57,784 nt of DNA from Actinomycetota bacterium (GTDB lineage: Bacteria; Actinomycetota; Acidimicrobiia; Acidimicrobiales; Ilumatobacteraceae), in the NCBI GenBank assembly GCA_009927665.1, contig RFMM01000180.1, forward strand, positions 1 through 57,784. The letters are read 5' to 3'. Both the position numbers and the translations under genes were made by a program. The notes beneath the pieces are model-generated. The model saw nothing but the letters and a program-made list of their open reading frames with translations, was not told the DNA's origin and ran no database searches. This document shows, piece after piece, positions 47,411 to 57,784 of the stretch; position 1 is the first letter of the stretch; the number at the start of each line of letters is the position of its first letter.

Positions 47411-47782
47411 CTACTTCGCTCGCTTCGCACCGTAGCGGCTGCGGGCCTGTTTGCGATCTTTCACACCGGCAGCGTCGAGCGCACCGCGAATGATCTTGTA
47501 GCGAACACCGGGCAGGTCGCGCACACGACCGCCGCGCACGAGCACGATGGAGTGCTCTTGCAGGTTGTGCCCTTCACCAGGGATATACGCCGTGACTTCG
47601 ACGCCGCTCGTCAATCGCACGCGGGCAACTTTGCGCAACGCCGAGTTCGGCTTTTTCGGGGTGGTGGTGAACACGCGGGTGCACACACCGCGACGTTGCG
47701 GCGAACCCTTCAGGGCCGGCGTCTTGGTCTTAGACGACTTCGAGCTGCGACCTTGGCGGATCAGCTGTTGGATGGTGGGCAC
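47411..47782 (-). CDS. rpsL: 30S ribosomal protein S12, Arg at position 88
   Basis: S12 controls decoding accuracy and forms part of the streptomycin site. The 123-residue protein has [11 protein letters not shown], the [20 protein letters not shown] motif with K43, and [17 protein letters not shown]. Position 88 is Arg (codon CGC), whereas K88 is the usual residue; K88R or its equivalent is a known streptomycin-resistance change in other bacteria. Start is GTG without a strong ribosome site. First gene of the str operon. Confidence 0.96.
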   Translation of the reverse strand: MPTIQQLIRQGRSSKSSKTKTPALKGSPQRRGVCTRVFTTTPKKPNSALRKVARVRLTSGVEVTAYIPGEGHNLQEHSIVLVRGGRVRDLPGVRYKIIRGALDAAGVKDRKQARSRYGAKRAK

Positions 47783-47873
47783 GCGGAAAACCGATGTCTT
47801 TCTTTCGTAGTGACGGGCACTGACTTTTCACCCGCACGACAGGGCCAAGAAGGCCGCCGTCAGCGGGCTCTAC

Positions 47874-47903
47874 AGCCTACGGGCGACCCGCGAAGGTCGC
47901 CAA
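47874..47903 (-). promoter_or_regulatory. Candidate promoter of rpsL (str operon)
   Basis: TTGGCG (47898-47903), 18 bases, TAGGCT (47874-47879) on the minus strand, in the 140-bp gap between rpoC and rpsL. It gives a leader of roughly 85 nt. Confidence 0.45.
47882..47901 (-). other. Hairpin downstream of rpoC
   Basis: GGCGACC and GGTCGCC form a perfect seven-pair stem around a six-base loop, about 20 bases past the rpoC stop. It has no U-run and overlaps the spacer and -35 region of the candidate rpsL promoter. It may protect or end the rpoBC message. Confidence 0.45.
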
Positions 47904-47922
47904 CCCGCCGCGTCGAGCGCGA

Positions 47923-50900
47923 CTAGGCGTTGTCGTCGGCGGAACCGTCGGCAGCGTTGTCGTCGGATTCAGCGGGGGTGACATCGTCTGCCTCAGTGGT
48001 GGCCTCGTCGGCGGCACCGTTCTCCCCTGCTGGCAACACCGAGACACCGAACACCGATTGCAATTCCGAGGCATCAACCGAGGCTGAGCTCGACGGCTTC
48101 GGGGTACCGAAGCGCTCGGGGTCGACCGCGATACCAGCTTCGTCGTCTGACGAATAATTGGTCTGCGGAACATAGCCCGGGTAGTCGAGACCGAAGAGGT
48201 TGTAGGAGTCCATACCGGTGCCGGCAGGGATTACCTTGCCGATGATGATGTTCTCCTTCAAGCCGATCAACGAGTCGCTCTTGCCGTCGATAGCCGCTTC
48301 GGTCAAGACGCGGGTGGTCTCTTGGAACGATGCTGCCGACAGCCACGACTCGGTCGAGATCGCCGCCTTGGTGATGCCCATCAGTTCTGGGCGACCTTCG
48401 GCGGTGCGCTTGCCTTCCTTGGCCAACTGATCGTTGGTCTCGCGCAGCAGTCGCGCATCGACGCGCTCGCCAGGCAAGAACTGGGTCTCGCCCGGATCTT
48501 GCACGACATAGCGGCGGGTCATCTGACGCAGAATCAACTCAATGTGCTTGTCGTGAATCGCAACACCCTGGTCGCGGTACACCTTCTGCACTTCGTCGAC
48601 GATGTAGTTCTGGGTGTCACGGATTCCGCTGATCTCCAGCAGTTCCTTCGGGTCAATCGGGCCATCGGTCAGCAACTGACCAGCTTCCACCGAATCGCCG
48701 TCTTTCACCTTCAACTTGCTGCCTGTGGGCAGGGTCAACGGCACTTCGACGCCACTGTCGTCGATGATGTTGACGACCAAGCCCTTGCCGTCGTCGGCAC
48801 CGATACGCACCACGCCGGTGGCACGCGCCAGAGACGACGCACCCTTCGGATGGCGCGCTTCGAACAACTCGACGACGCGTGGCAGACCGCCCGCGATGTC
48901 TTTGCCCGCCACACCACCGGTGTGGAAGGTGCGCATGGTCAGCTGCGTGCCAGGCTCACCAATTGACTGAGCGGCAATCACACCGACTGCTTCACCAAGT
49001 TCAATCTCGCTACCCGTGGCCAGCGAACGGCCATAGCACTTTGCGCAGATGCCGTTCTTTGACTCACACGTCAGCACCGAGCGCACTCGCACTCGGGTGA
49101 TCGCGGGGTCTTCGCGCAACAGCGCCAATTCGGTGTCGCCAACGATGCTGTTCTTCGGCAACACCGTGCCGTTCGACAGCGTCACGTCAGTGTGCAAGCT
49201 GCGACCAAAGAGACGGGTCTCCAACCAGTTGCGCTTCGACGGTGTGTCGGGCTGCACGTCTTCGACCCAGATGCCTTGCACGGTGCCGCAGTCATCTTCG
49301 CGCACGATCAGTTCTTGTGCGACGTCATGCAGACGACGCGTGAGATAGCCAGAGTCGGCGGTGCGCAACGCGGTGTCGACCAGACCCTTGCGGGCACCCG
49401 GTGTGGCGATGAAGTACTCGAGTGTTGCGAGACCTTCACGGAAGTTGCTCTTGATCGGGCGCGGAATCATGTCACCGCGGGGGTTGGCCACGAGACCACG
49501 CATGGCGGCGATCTGACGCAGCTGCGTCATGTTGCCGCGTGCGCCTGAACCGACCATCATGTCGATCGGGTTGAAGCGGTCGTTCTTGAACGACTGCTGC
49601 ATCGCCGACTGCACTTCATTTGTGGCATCTGACCAGATCTGCACTTCCTGCTGACGGCGCTCTTGGTCGGTGATGATGCCGCGACGGAACTGCGTCTCGA
49701 CCTTCTCTGCCTTGTCTTCGTATTTCTCCAAGATGGCGCGCTTGTCGGTGGGCGCCTTGATGTCGTTGATCGAGAACGTCAAACCGCTCTGCGACGCGTA
49801 GCGGTAGCACAGCGACTTGATGCGGTCGAGTGACGCCGCAACGGTGGCCTTCGGATAGTTGTCGCTGAGTCGTTCAACGACCTCTGACAACTGGCCCTTG
49901 CCGAGCGCGCGGTTGATGTGACCAAACTGCGCGACGTAGTTCTCGGGCAATGCTTCTTCGAGGATGAGTCGGCCGGGCGTGGTTTCGAGCGGCTTCTTCA
50001 CCGTCGAGCCATACCAATGAATCTTCGAGTGCAACGTGACGGTGCGGCCATCGAGCGCGTTGATGAGCTCGGCCATGGTGCGGAACGCACGTCCTTCGCC
50101 TTCACGACCTTCGATCATCTGCGTGAGGTAGTAGCCACCGATGATGAGGTCTTGGTTCGGCGCCACGATCGGGCGACCCGATGCCGGCGACAACAGGTTG
50201 TTGGCTGACAACATCAAGACGCGCGCTTCAGCCTGGGCTTCGAGCGACAGCGGCAGGTGCACTGCCATCTGGTCTCCGTCGAAGTCGGCGTTGAACGCGG
50301 TGCACACGAGCGGGTGCAGGTGAATGGCTTTACCTTCCACCAGCACGGGCTCGAACGCCTGAATGCCGAGGCGGTGCAGGGTCGGTGCGCGGTTGAGCAA
50401 CACGGGGTGCTCTTTGATCACTTCTTCAAGCACGTCCCACACCAGTGGGTGACGACGCTCAACCATGCGCTTCGCAGACTTGATGTTCTGTGACAGACCG
50501 CGGTTCTCGAGCTTGCGCATGACGAACGGCTTGAACAACTCAAGCGCCATCAGCTTGGGCAGACCACACTGGTGCAGGCGCAGTGTCGGACCAGCAACGA
50601 TGACCGAACGACCCGAATAGTCGACACGCTTACCGAGCAGGTTCTGACGGAAGCGCCCTTGCTTGCCCTTCAGCATGTCTGACAGTGACTTGAGCGGACG
50701 ATTGCCCGCACCGGTCACGGGGCGGCCACGACGGCCGTTGTCGAAGAGGGCGTCGGCAGCTTCTTGCAGCATGCGGCGCTCGTTGTTGAGAATGATTTCT
50801 GGTGTCGCCAATTCGAGCAGTCGCTCGAGACGATTGTTGCGGTTGATCAGACGGCGATACAGGTCGTTCAGGTCGCTGGTCGCGAATCGACCACCATCGA

Positions 50901-51978
50901 GCTGCACCATCGGGCGCAGATCAGGCGGAATCACCGGAATCGCATCGAGGATCATGGCCCGCGGATTGTTGACGAGCTCGCCGTTTTCGTTGCGCTTGTT
51001 GAACGAAGCGACGATCTTCAGGCGTTTGATGGCCTTCGACTTGCGTTGTGCCGACAGGGGCTTGCCCTTGTAGCCGTTCGCGATGGCGTCACGCAGTTCC
51101 GCTTCATCTTTTTCGAAGTCGATCGTGTCGATCAACGACTTGATGGCTTCTGCGCCGGTGCCACCAGAGAAGTAGTCGGAGTAGCGATCAACGAGTTCGC
51201 GCCACAGGTTCTCGTCCTCAATGATCATGCGCGGGTACAGTTCGCCGACGGTCTCCCATGCGCGGGTCATCACGTCGATCTCGTTGTCGATGTTCGCACG
51301 AATCAGGTCGATTTCTTTGTCGATCTGCTTCTGACGGTTCTTGATCTCGGCATCTTTGGCGCCATCTTGCTCGAGTTGCTTCAGTTCAGCCTCGGCGTCT
51401 TTCTGACGCTGCTTCACATACGACTCACGTCGCTTCAACAGCTCTTCTTTGTCTTCGAGGTACACCTGCTCGAGTTCGGGCTTGGCTTCGTGCAGTTCGT
51501 CGGTCTTCACCGAGCTGACCAGCCAGGCCGAAAGGTAGATGACCTTCTCCAGCTGCTTGGCCTTCATCTCATCACGCGGCTCAAGACCACCGAGGAGATA
51601 CGCCAACCACGAGCGGGTGCCCTTCAGATACCAGATGTGCACCACGGGTGCGGCCAACTCAATGTGGCCCATGCGGTCGCGGCGAACGCGCGAACGGGTG
51701 ACTTCGACGCCGCACTTATCGCAGATGATGCCCTTGAACTTGACGCGCTTGTACTTGCCGCACGCACATTCAAAGTCACGCTGGGGCCCGAAGATCTTTT
51801 CGCAGAACAGACCGTCGCGCTCGGGGCGCAACGTTCGGTAGTTGATCGTCTCGGGCTTCTTCACTTCACCGAACGACCACTTACGAATGTCGTCGGCCGT
51901 TGCCAGGCCGATGCGCAATTGGCGGAAGTCATTGACTTCCGTGGCCGGAGTGACTGCGGGTGCTGCCGTGTCGGTCAT
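47923..51978 (-). CDS. rpoC: RNA polymerase beta-prime subunit
   Basis: The 1351-residue beta-prime is intact. The N-terminal zinc ribbon reads [20 protein letters not shown]. The catalytic magnesium loop NADFDGDQM is at about residue 561. The second zinc site includes [13 protein letters not shown]. Between about residues 165 and 320 a coiled-coil insertion ([20 protein letters not shown] onward, through [18 protein letters not shown]) matches the insertion typical of Actinobacteria. The C-terminus is acidic low complexity ([19 protein letters not shown]). It follows rpoB with 20 bp between. Confidence 0.98.
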   Translation of the reverse strand: MTDTAAPAVTPATEVNDFRQLRIGLATADDIRKWSFGEVKKPETINYRTLRPERDGLFCEKIFGPQRDFECACGKYKRVKFKGIICDKCGVEVTRSRVRRDRMGHIELAAPVVHIWYLKGTRSWLAYLLGGLEPRDEMKAKQLEKVIYLSAWLVSSVKTDELHEAKPELEQVYLEDKEELLKRRESYVKQRQKDAEAELKQLEQDGAKDAEIKNRQKQIDKEIDLIRANIDNEIDVMTRAWETVGELYPRMIIEDENLWRELVDRYSDYFSGGTGAEAIKSLIDTIDFEKDEAELRDAIANGYKGKPLSAQRKSKAIKRLKIVASFNKRNENGELVNNPRAMILDAIPVIPPDLRPMVQLDGGRFATSDLNDLYRRLINRNNRLERLLELATPEIILNNERRMLQEAADALFDNGRRGRPVTGAGNRPLKSLSDMLKGKQGRFRQNLLGKRVDYSGRSVIVAGPTLRLHQCGLPKLMALELFKPFVMRKLENRGLSQNIKSAKRMVERRHPLVWDVLEEVIKEHPVLLNRAPTLHRLGIQAFEPVLVEGKAIHLHPLVCTAFNADFDGDQMAVHLPLSLEAQAEARVLMLSANNLLSPASGRPIVAPNQDLIIGGYYLTQMIEGREGEGRAFRTMAELINALDGRTVTLHSKIHWYGSTVKKPLETTPGRLILEEALPENYVAQFGHINRALGKGQLSEVVERLSDNYPKATVAASLDRIKSLCYRYASQSGLTFSINDIKAPTDKRAILEKYEDKAEKVETQFRRGIITDQERRQQEVQIWSDATNEVQSAMQQSFKNDRFNPIDMMVGSGARGNMTQLRQIAAMRGLVANPRGDMIPRPIKSNFREGLATLEYFIATPGARKGLVDTALRTADSGYLTRRLHDVAQELIVREDDCGTVQGIWVEDVQPDTPSKRNWLETRLFGRSLHTDVTLSNGTVLPKNSIVGDTELALLREDPAITRVRVRSVLTCESKNGICAKCYGRSLATGSEIELGEAVGVIAAQSIGEPGTQLTMRTFHTGGVAGKDIAGGLPRVVELFEARHPKGASSLARATGVVRIGADDGKGLVVNIIDDSGVEVPLTLPTGSKLKVKDGDSVEAGQLLTDGPIDPKELLEISGIRDTQNYIVDEVQKVYRDQGVAIHDKHIELILRQMTRRYVVQDPGETQFLPGERVDARLLRETNDQLAKEGKRTAEGRPELMGITKAAISTESWLSAASFQETTRVLTEAAIDGKSDSLIGLKENIIIGKVIPAGTGMDSYNLFGLDYPGYVPQTNYSSDDEAGIAVDPERFGTPKPSSSASVDASELQSVFGVSVLPAGENGAADEATTEADDVTPAESDDNAADGSADDNA

Positions 51979-51998
51979 TGCTGGCGTGTGCTTTCTCG

Positions 51999-54900
51999 TT
52001 AGAACGTGTTCTGGCGCAGACGATCGTCAGCGTCAGAACCGCGCTCGGGGCGGGTGAGGTTGATTCCAAGTTCCTTCTGGGTGCGGTAGATGTCTTCGTC
52101 GAGATCGGCGAGTTCAACGGCGCGACCATCTTCGCGCAGCACCTCGACGTCGAGGCAAAGTGCCTTCATCTCTTTCATCAACACCTTGAAGCTCTCGGGC
52201 ACGCCTGGTTCGGGCAGGTTCGAGCCCTTGACGATCGACTCGTACACGTGCACGCGGCCGAAAACGTCGTCGCTCTTCAGCGTGAGAATTTCCTGCAGGC
52301 AATATGCCGCGCCATATGCCTCGAGTGCCCACACTTCCATCTCACCGAAGCGCTGACCACCGAACTGGGCTTTACCGCCGAGTGGCTGCTGCGTGATCAT
52401 CGAGTACGGACCAGTCGAACGAGCGTGAATCTTGTCGTCGACCAAGTGGTGCAACTTGAGCATGTACATGTAACCGACGGTGATCGGGTTGTCGTAGTAC
52501 TCACCGGTGCGACCGTTGCGCAGACGAACCTTGCCGTCTTGGCCAACGAGACGCTTGCCATCGATGCTCTCGGGGTTGATCGAGCCGAGCACTTGCTGAA
52601 TCGTCGGGTGCGGCGAGTTCGCCGAGTCGCCCGACGTTTCATCCCAGTGGGCTCCGTCGAACACGGGGGTCGCGACATACACGCTCGGCGTGGTGACCGT
52701 GCGGGTCTTCGACTCGGTGCCGCGCTTGGGTTCGTCGCCCACGGTCTTGCCTGACTTGGCATCAACCCAGCCCCAGCGAGCGCCGTAACCGAGATGCGCT
52801 TCGAGCACCTGACCGATGTTCATGCGGCTCGGCACGCCGAGCGGGTTCAAAATGATGTCGACCGGGGTGCCGTCATCGAGGTACGGCATGTCTTCGATCG
52901 GCAAGATCTTGGAGATGACGCCCTTGTTGCCGTGACGACCCGCGAGCTTGTCGCCGACGCTGATCTTGCGCTTCTGCGCAACATACACACGCACGAGCTC
53001 GTTGACGCCAGGCGGCAATTCGTCGCCATCGCTGCCGTCATCTTTCTCACGTTGCAAGACTTCAATATTGATGACCTTGCCGGTCTCTCCGTGCGGAACG
53101 TTGAGCGAGGTGTTGCGCACCTCACGAGCCTTTTCACCGAAGATGGCGCGCAAGAGGCGCTCTTCTGGTGTCAGTTCGGTTTCACCCTTCGGGCTCACCT
53201 TTCCGACGAGCACGTCGCCCGGCGCCACTTCGGCACCGACGCGAATGATGCCGCGGTCGTCGAGATCAGCGACGATGTCTTCCGACAAGTTCGGAATGTC
53301 GCGAGTGATCTCTTCTGGTCCGAGCTTGGTGTCACGCGAGTCAACGTCGTGCTCTTTGATGTGAATCGACGTGAGCACGTCTTCTTTGACGAGACGTTCA
53401 GAGATGATGATGGCGTCTTCGTAGTTGTAGCCCTCCCACGGCATGAGCGCCACGAGCAAGTTCTTGCCCAGTGCCAACTCGGCGTGGTCGGTGCTCGGGC
53501 CGTCGGCGAGCAGGTCGCCCTTCTTCACCTTCTGGCCCTCGCGCACGCGCGGAATCTGGTTGATCGTCGTGTCTTGGTTCGAACGACGGAACTTCACCAG
53601 CGGGTGGTCGTGCTCTTTCTTGGGCAGGTCGTCGTAGCGAACGACGATGTGGTCGCCGCTCACGCTCTCGACCACGCCGTCACCCTTGGCGAGCACCAGG
53701 TCGGCACCGTCTCGGCAGCGCGCGCTTCGACGCCGGTTCCGACGAACGGGGCTTCGGCGCGCACCAGCGGCACGGCCTGGCGTTGCATGTTCGCACCCAT
53801 CAACGCACGGTTGGCGTCGTCGTGCTCAAGGAACGGAATCAACGACGTCGCTACCGACACGATCTGGCGTGGTGACACGTCGATGAAGTCGACTTGCTTG
53901 GGTTCAACGAGCGCCAAGTCAGTGGTCGAACCGAAGAACGACTCGGCTTCGAGCATCTTCTTCAGGTCTTCGAGGGTCGCTGCCTGTGGCGAGCGGCGCA
54001 CCAGCACCTTGTCGTCGACGAATGATCCATCGCTGTTGATGGCGGTGTTCGCTTCGGCGATGACGTATTCCTCTTCTTCGTCGGCGGCCATGTAGCGCAC
54101 CTCGTCGGTGACGCGGCCGTCTTTCACGCGGCGATACGGCGTTTCGATGAAGCCGAATGGGTTGATCTTGGCGAATGTCGCCAACGCACCCTGCAGACCG
54201 ATGTTCGGACCCTCGGGTGTCTCGATGGGGCACATACGGCCATAGTGCGAGAAGTGCACGTCGCGCACTTCGAAGCCGGCACGCTCGCGCGACAGACCGC
54301 CAGGGCCCAGTGCCGAGAGACGACGGCGGTGAGTCAAGCCCGACAGCGCATTCGTCTGGTCCATGAACTGCGACAGCTGCGACGAGTTGAAGAACTCTTT
54401 GATCGCACCAACGAGCGGGCGCACGTTGATGAGGGTGAGCGGCGAGATGCCGTCTTGGTCTTGCGAACTCATGCGCTCACGCACGACGCGGTCCATGCGC
54501 GAGAGACCGATTCGCACCTGATTCTGAATCAACTCGCCCACCGGACGCACGCGTCGGTTGGCAAAGTGATCTTGGTCGTCGAGGCGGTAGCCCGGCTCTT
54601 GCTTCACGAGATGCAAGAGATAGGTGATGGTCGCGAGCACTTCGCAACGCGAGAGCACGTTCTGACCTTCACGCGGAATATCGATCTGACCAAGTTCATT
54701 GCCCTCGGGCAAGCCGAAGAGTTGCGACAACTTGCGCACCTCGGGGCCAATCTTGCGATTCAACTTGTAGCGACCCACGCGCGAGGTGTCGTAGCGACGT
54801 GATTCGAAGAATGAACTCTCGAAGTTGATGCGTGCCGACTCGACCGTTGCGGGCTCGCTCGGGCGGGTCTTGCGCATGATCTCGACGAGTGCTTCGTCGC

Positions 54901-55630
54901 GCGACGGTGCAAGGTTCTTTTCGCGCAGCCACTGCTCTTCGAGGAAGTCAAAGTGCTTGACGAATCGCTCGAGGAACCCGGGCGCGTTCTGCTCGTCATA
55001 GCCGAGCGCACGCAAGATGAGGAAGATGCTGAGGCGACGCTTGCGGGCGATGCGCGCACCAGCGGTCGGGTTCTTGCCGGGCTTGTGCTCAACGTCGAAC
55101 TCGAGCCACTCGCCACGCTGCGGGTGCACGGTGCCTTTCACCAACTGGTGCTTCGACAGGTTGCGCAAGCGGTAACGCTCACCGGCCTCGAAAATGACGC
55201 CAGGCGAACGCACCAACTGCGAGACGATGACCTTCTCAATGCCGTTGACGAGGAAGGTGCCACGCTCGGTCATCTTCGGGAACTCGCCGATGTAGACGAC
55301 TTGTTCCTTGATTTCGCCCGTGTCGCGGTTCGAAAAACGCGCCTTCACGAAACGCGAAACGGCGTACGTGTGGTGCTTCTCGCGGCACTCAGCCTCGGTG
55401 AACTTCGGACCAGGTGTCAGTTCACGGTCGTCTGGATCGAACTCGAGTTCAAGTTGCAACGAGTTGTCGTTGGTCTTGATCGGCGAGAGGTCGGTGAAGA
55501 CGTCGCGAAGACCGTCACGCATGAACCACTCGAAGCTGTCTTTTTGTACCGCCAGCAGGTCGGGCATTTCAAGAACTTCTTCGAGTGACGCGAACGAATA
55601 ACGTTCGCGTGCGGCGGCGCGAGACGGCAC
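51999..55630 (-). CDS. rpoB: RNA polymerase beta subunit, frame broken by one base
   Basis: The N-terminal frame (GTG at 55630, AGGAG nine bases upstream) covers the lobe and fork regions and ends near GVEARAAE. The continuation [20 protein letters not shown] is in the next frame and reaches the C-terminus. Restoring one base near 53711 (GAGACGG to GAGGACGG) makes a 1210-residue beta subunit reading [15 protein letters not shown]. The rifampicin pocket at about 412-440 reads [20 protein letters not shown] then [19 protein letters not shown], with wild-type S, D and H at the main resistance positions, so sensitivity is predicted. Sequence error is the likely cause of the break. Confidence 0.96.
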
Positions 55631-55720
55631 GAGATTCGACTCCTACTTATTTGGTGATGGGCTGGCGGGGACTAACGAACTGCAACAAGGTGGGTGGGGT
55701 TCGACGACACGGCGCACACC

Positions 55721-55741
55721 ACGCTCCCCTGCGGGGAGTGT
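55721..55741 (+). other. Short GC hairpin in the rplL-rpoB gap
   Basis: ACGCTCCCC, TGC, GGGGAGTGT: nine pairs on the plus strand with one G-U; on the minus strand the same position is an A-C mismatch. No U-run. Role unknown. Confidence 0.3.
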
Positions 55742-55780
55742 TGGTGGGGGCGACGCACGGCGACCCGTCAGGCTAACCGT

Positions 55781-55820
55781 GCGAGTCGAGATTTCCACCC
55801 AAAACGGGTGCTCGACTCGC
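55781..55820 (-). other. Long hairpin between rplL and rpoB, candidate attenuator or RNase III site
   Basis: In the 200-bp gap, 11 bases after the rplL stop, a ten-pair outer stem GCGAGTCGAG/CTCGACTCGC encloses an inner stem CACCC/GGGTG with a GTTTT loop and an asymmetric internal bulge. No U-run follows. The position matches the processing and attenuation region between rplL and rpoB in E. coli; the function here is inference. Confidence 0.7.
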
Positions 55821-55831
55821 TCGGGCTGGCG

Positions 55832-56215
55832 TTAGGCCAACTCGACGGTTGCGCCGACCTCTTCGAGCTTCTTCTTGGCAGCGTTGGCGTCGGCCTTGCT
55901 GACCTTTTCCTGAATCGGCTTCGGGGCGCCATCGACCAGTTCCTTGGCTTCCTTCAAACCGAGACCGGTCAGTTCGCGCACGACCTTGATCACTTGGATG
56001 GGCTGGCCACCCTTGTCCTTCAAGATGACCGAAAACTCGTCTTTGTCTTCGGCGGCTGCGGCCGGGGCGGCGCCACCGGCACCTGCTGCGGCAACGGCGA
56101 CAGGGGCTGCGGCGGTCACGCCGAACTTCTCTTCAAACGCGTCGAGCAGTTCCTTCAACTCGAGCACGGTGAGGGCGGCGATCCCGTCGAGGATCTCTTC
56201 CTTGGTGAGTGCCAT
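55832..56215 (-). CDS. rplL: 50S ribosomal protein L7/L12
   Basis: L7/L12 forms the stalk that recruits translation GTPases. The 127-residue protein has [20 protein letters not shown], an Ala-rich hinge, then [20 protein letters not shown] and [20 protein letters not shown]. Standard form. It follows rplJ with a 78-bp gap and precedes the rplL-rpoB hairpin. Confidence 0.97.
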   Translation of the reverse strand: MALTKEEILDGIAALTVLELKELLDAFEEKFGVTAAAPVAVAAAGAGGAAPAAAAEDKDEFSVILKDKGGQPIQVIKVVRELTGLGLKEAKELVDGAPKPIQEKVSKADANAAKKKLEEVGATVELA

Positions 56216-56293
56216 GGTGTGTTGTCTCTTTCTGTGTTGGTGTTACTGGGTGTGGTATTCGGATCTGGGTTCGTTGATTCTCGTGCCGGTGGT

Positions 56294-56821
56294 TCAGGCC
56301 GCTTGCTTCTGTTCGACGAGCGCCTTCAGGCCGTAGGCGGCCTTGCGCGGCAGCGCCGACAACATGTACGCCGTGTTGGCCATCGGGGCCTTGAGCAAGC
56401 CTGCGAACTTGGCGAGCATGACCTCACGCGACGGCAAGTCGGCAAGTGCCTTGAGGCCTTTGGCGTCGACTGCCTTGCCGTCGACGACACCGCCCTTCAA
56501 CTTGAGGGCATCGTTCTCTTTCGCAAAATCGCGCAACGCTTTGGCGACTGCAGTCACTTCACCTTGCACGAAGGTGATGGCAACCGGGCCAGTGACCATG
56601 CTGTCGACGGCCGACATGGCACCGTCGCGCGCGGCGATCTTGATGAGGGTGTTCTTGTAGACCTTGTATTCGGCACCGAGCGGGCGCAGGGTGCGGCGCA
56701 GTTTGGAAAGGGCACCAACGGTCAACCCGCGGTACTCGGTGACGATGATCGAGTTCGACGCAGCGAGCTTGTCGCGAACTTCAGCGACGACCGCAGCCTT
56801 CTCGGCGCGAGCTTCAGACAT
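56294..56821 (-). CDS. rplJ: 50S ribosomal protein L10
   Basis: L10 anchors the L7/L12 stalk and usually autoregulates its own mRNA leader. The 175-residue product has VAEVRDKLAASNSIIVTEYR, GLTVGALSKLRRTLRPLGAE and YKVYKNTLIKIAARDG. Start is ATG at 56821. It is preceded by a structured leader. Confidence 0.96.
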   Translation of the reverse strand: MSEARAEKAAVVAEVRDKLAASNSIIVTEYRGLTVGALSKLRRTLRPLGAEYKVYKNTLIKIAARDGAMSAVDSMVTGPVAITFVQGEVTAVAKALRDFAKENDALKLKGGVVDGKAVDAKGLKALADLPSREVMLAKFAGLLKAPMANTAYMLSALPRKAAYGLKALVEQKQAA

Positions 56822-56942
56822 CTGGAATCCTTCCTCGTGAGGCCGGGGCCCGTATCGGGACTCCGATTCTTCGCCCGAAGGCGAACCGCACTTCTTTGGT
56901 TGGTAGAACGTTGCTTTCTAGAGCGCCGTGCAGGCTAGCGGG
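56822..56942 (-). promoter_or_regulatory. rplJ leader, candidate L10 autoregulatory RNA
   Basis: The 121-nt region before rplJ folds locally: TTCGCC-TTCG-GGCGAA is a six-pair stem with a UUCG tetraloop at 56870-56885, followed by pairing CGG/CCG segments and CCTC/GAGG close to the start. L10 leaders occur at this place in many bacteria. The kink-turn consensus was not verified. Confidence 0.4.
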
Positions 56943-57652
56943 CTAGGCGCTGGCTTCCACCACGCTCGGGTCGATGCGAACACCGGGGCTCATCGTTGAC
57001 GAGATGGTGATTCGCTTCAGGTAACGGCCCTTGGCAGCGGCTGGTTTCGAGCGTTGCAGCTCATCGAGCACCGCTTGCACGTTGGCGGCGAGGGCGGCCA
57101 CTTCGAAGCTCGCCTTACCGACGGGCACGTGCACGTTGCCGTAGCGGTCGGTGCGGTACTCGACCTTGCCACCCTTGAACTCTGCGACGGCGCGGGCCAC
57201 ATCGGTGTCACCGTGCCGGTCTTCGGGTTCGGCATCAAACCGCGCGGACCAAGCGCTCGACCGAGTTTGCCGACGAGCGGCATCATGTCGGGCGTCGCAA
57301 TCGCAAGGTCAAAGTTCATGTTGCCCTTTTCGATTTCGGCAGCGAGATCGTCGGCACCGACGAGGTCAGCGCCAGCGTCACGCGCAGCTTTGGCGTTGTC
57401 GCCCTGGGCAAAGACGGCGACTCGCACCGACTTGCCGGTACCTGACGGCATCGAGACAGTGCCACGAATGGTCTGCTCGCTCTTCTTGGTGTCGAGACCG
57501 AGTCGCACGGCGAGATCAACGGTCTCGTCAAACTTGGCTTTCGCCATCGACTTCACTTTGGTGACTGCTGCGGCAATGTCGTGCAGTTCGTCGCGGTTCA
57601 AGTCGGTCGCTGAAGCGACGTACTTCTTGCCGCGGTGATTTTCCTTGGCCAT
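56943..57652 (-). CDS. rplA: 50S ribosomal protein L1, frame broken by one base
   Basis: L1 forms the stalk that moves E-site tRNA. The N-terminal frame (ATG 57652, GGGAGG before it) reads [20 protein letters not shown] to [17 protein letters not shown]. It then shifts; the continuation [20 protein letters not shown] runs to [14 protein letters not shown]. One base restored in the GG pair at 57204-57205 (CCC on the coding strand) gives [18 protein letters not shown], the exact family sequence, and a 236-residue L1. Sequence error likely. Confidence 0.95.
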
Positions 57653-57717
57653 AAGGCCTCCCTCGTGGTAGCGCCCGCCAGACGAGGTGATTCCGACGAA
57701 GCGATTGATGTGAACGG

Positions 57718-57784
57718 TCAGGCTATCGGTGCCGCTGGTTGTTGCGCAGTGGCAACAGTTCCGGCAGCAGTAGCTGTGGCGGCT
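57718..57784 (-). CDS. Possible 3' end of rplK (L11), cut by window edge
   Basis: A minus-strand frame entering from the right edge reads [20 protein letters not shown] and stops at TGA 57718-57720, 65 bp before rplA. The Ala/Thr-rich composition is coding-like and rplK normally precedes rplA. The residues are not recognisable as L11, so only the position supports it. Confidence 0.35.
   Translation of the reverse strand, partial: AATATAAGTVATAQQPAAPIA

Noticed and set aside
50764-52002. Plus-strand frame (about 410 codons) opposite rpoC
   Set aside because: Shadow of beta-prime on the other strand; no family features.

Overview
The window is G+C-rich bacterial chromosome from what looks like an actinobacterium, most likely class Acidimicrobiia. 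The grounds are: a long coiled-coil insertion near the N-terminus of RNA polymerase beta-prime of the type found in Actinobacteria; the actinobacterial order rplM-rpsI-glmM-glmS-acpS-alr-tsaE-tsaB-rimI-tsaD; an HrcA/CIRCE-controlled groESL; and several genes with a TANNNT -10 box 6-9 nt from the start codon (leaderless transcripts). The class assignment is inference from gene order and protein style. No tRNA, rRNA, IS element, prophage, integrase or CRISPR array was seen. The window is core chromosome, not an accessory island.

Layout. (1) 1-11.1 kb, mixed housekeeping genes on both strands: moeA (cut by the left edge), a glycolipid-binding-family gene, a serine hydrolase with galU, an FmdB-like gene, uppP, the tldD/tldE(pmbA) peptidase pair, a PAP2-family membrane enzyme, dxs and a hisN-like phosphatase. 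(2) 11.2-13.1 kb, groES-groEL behind a CIRCE operator. (3) 13.2-24.3 kb, a tightly overlapping minus-strand series joining amino-sugar and wall-precursor synthesis (glmM, a giant GlmS-like gene, alr), acpS, the tRNA t6A genes (tsaE, tsaB, tsaD), rimI, dusB and maf. (4) 24.3-57.7 kb, one large minus-strand block for translation and transcription. In the direction of transcription: [rplK end]-rplA-rplJ-rplL-rpoB-rpoC-rpsL-rpsG-fusA-tuf-rpsJ-[htrA]-rplC-rplD-rplW-rplB-rpsS-rplV-rpsC-rplP-rpmC-rpsQ-rplN-rplX-rplE-rpsZ-rpsH-rplF-rplR-rpsE-rpmD-rplO-secY-adk-infA-rpmJ-rpsM-rpsK-rpsD-rpoA-rplQ-truA-[glycosyltransferase]-rplM-rpsI.

Main observations. Six genes, four of them essential and normally single-copy (rpoB, fusA, rplE, rplA), each carry one apparent single-base deletion that splits the reading frame. 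The family sequence resumes exactly when one base is restored. This pattern indicates sequence or assembly error rather than pseudogenes, and these genes are annotated here as whole loci. Biologically interesting points are: a 1152-residue GlmS-like enzyme, nearly twice the usual size, that keeps its catalytic residues; a membrane-anchored HtrA protease gene inserted between rpsJ and rplC, followed by a multi-hairpin leader with an intrinsic terminator in front of rplC; an infA gene whose best start is CTG; an FmdB-like protein without any cysteine; ribosomal protein S12 with arginine at position 88; and an RNA hairpin between rplL and rpoB.
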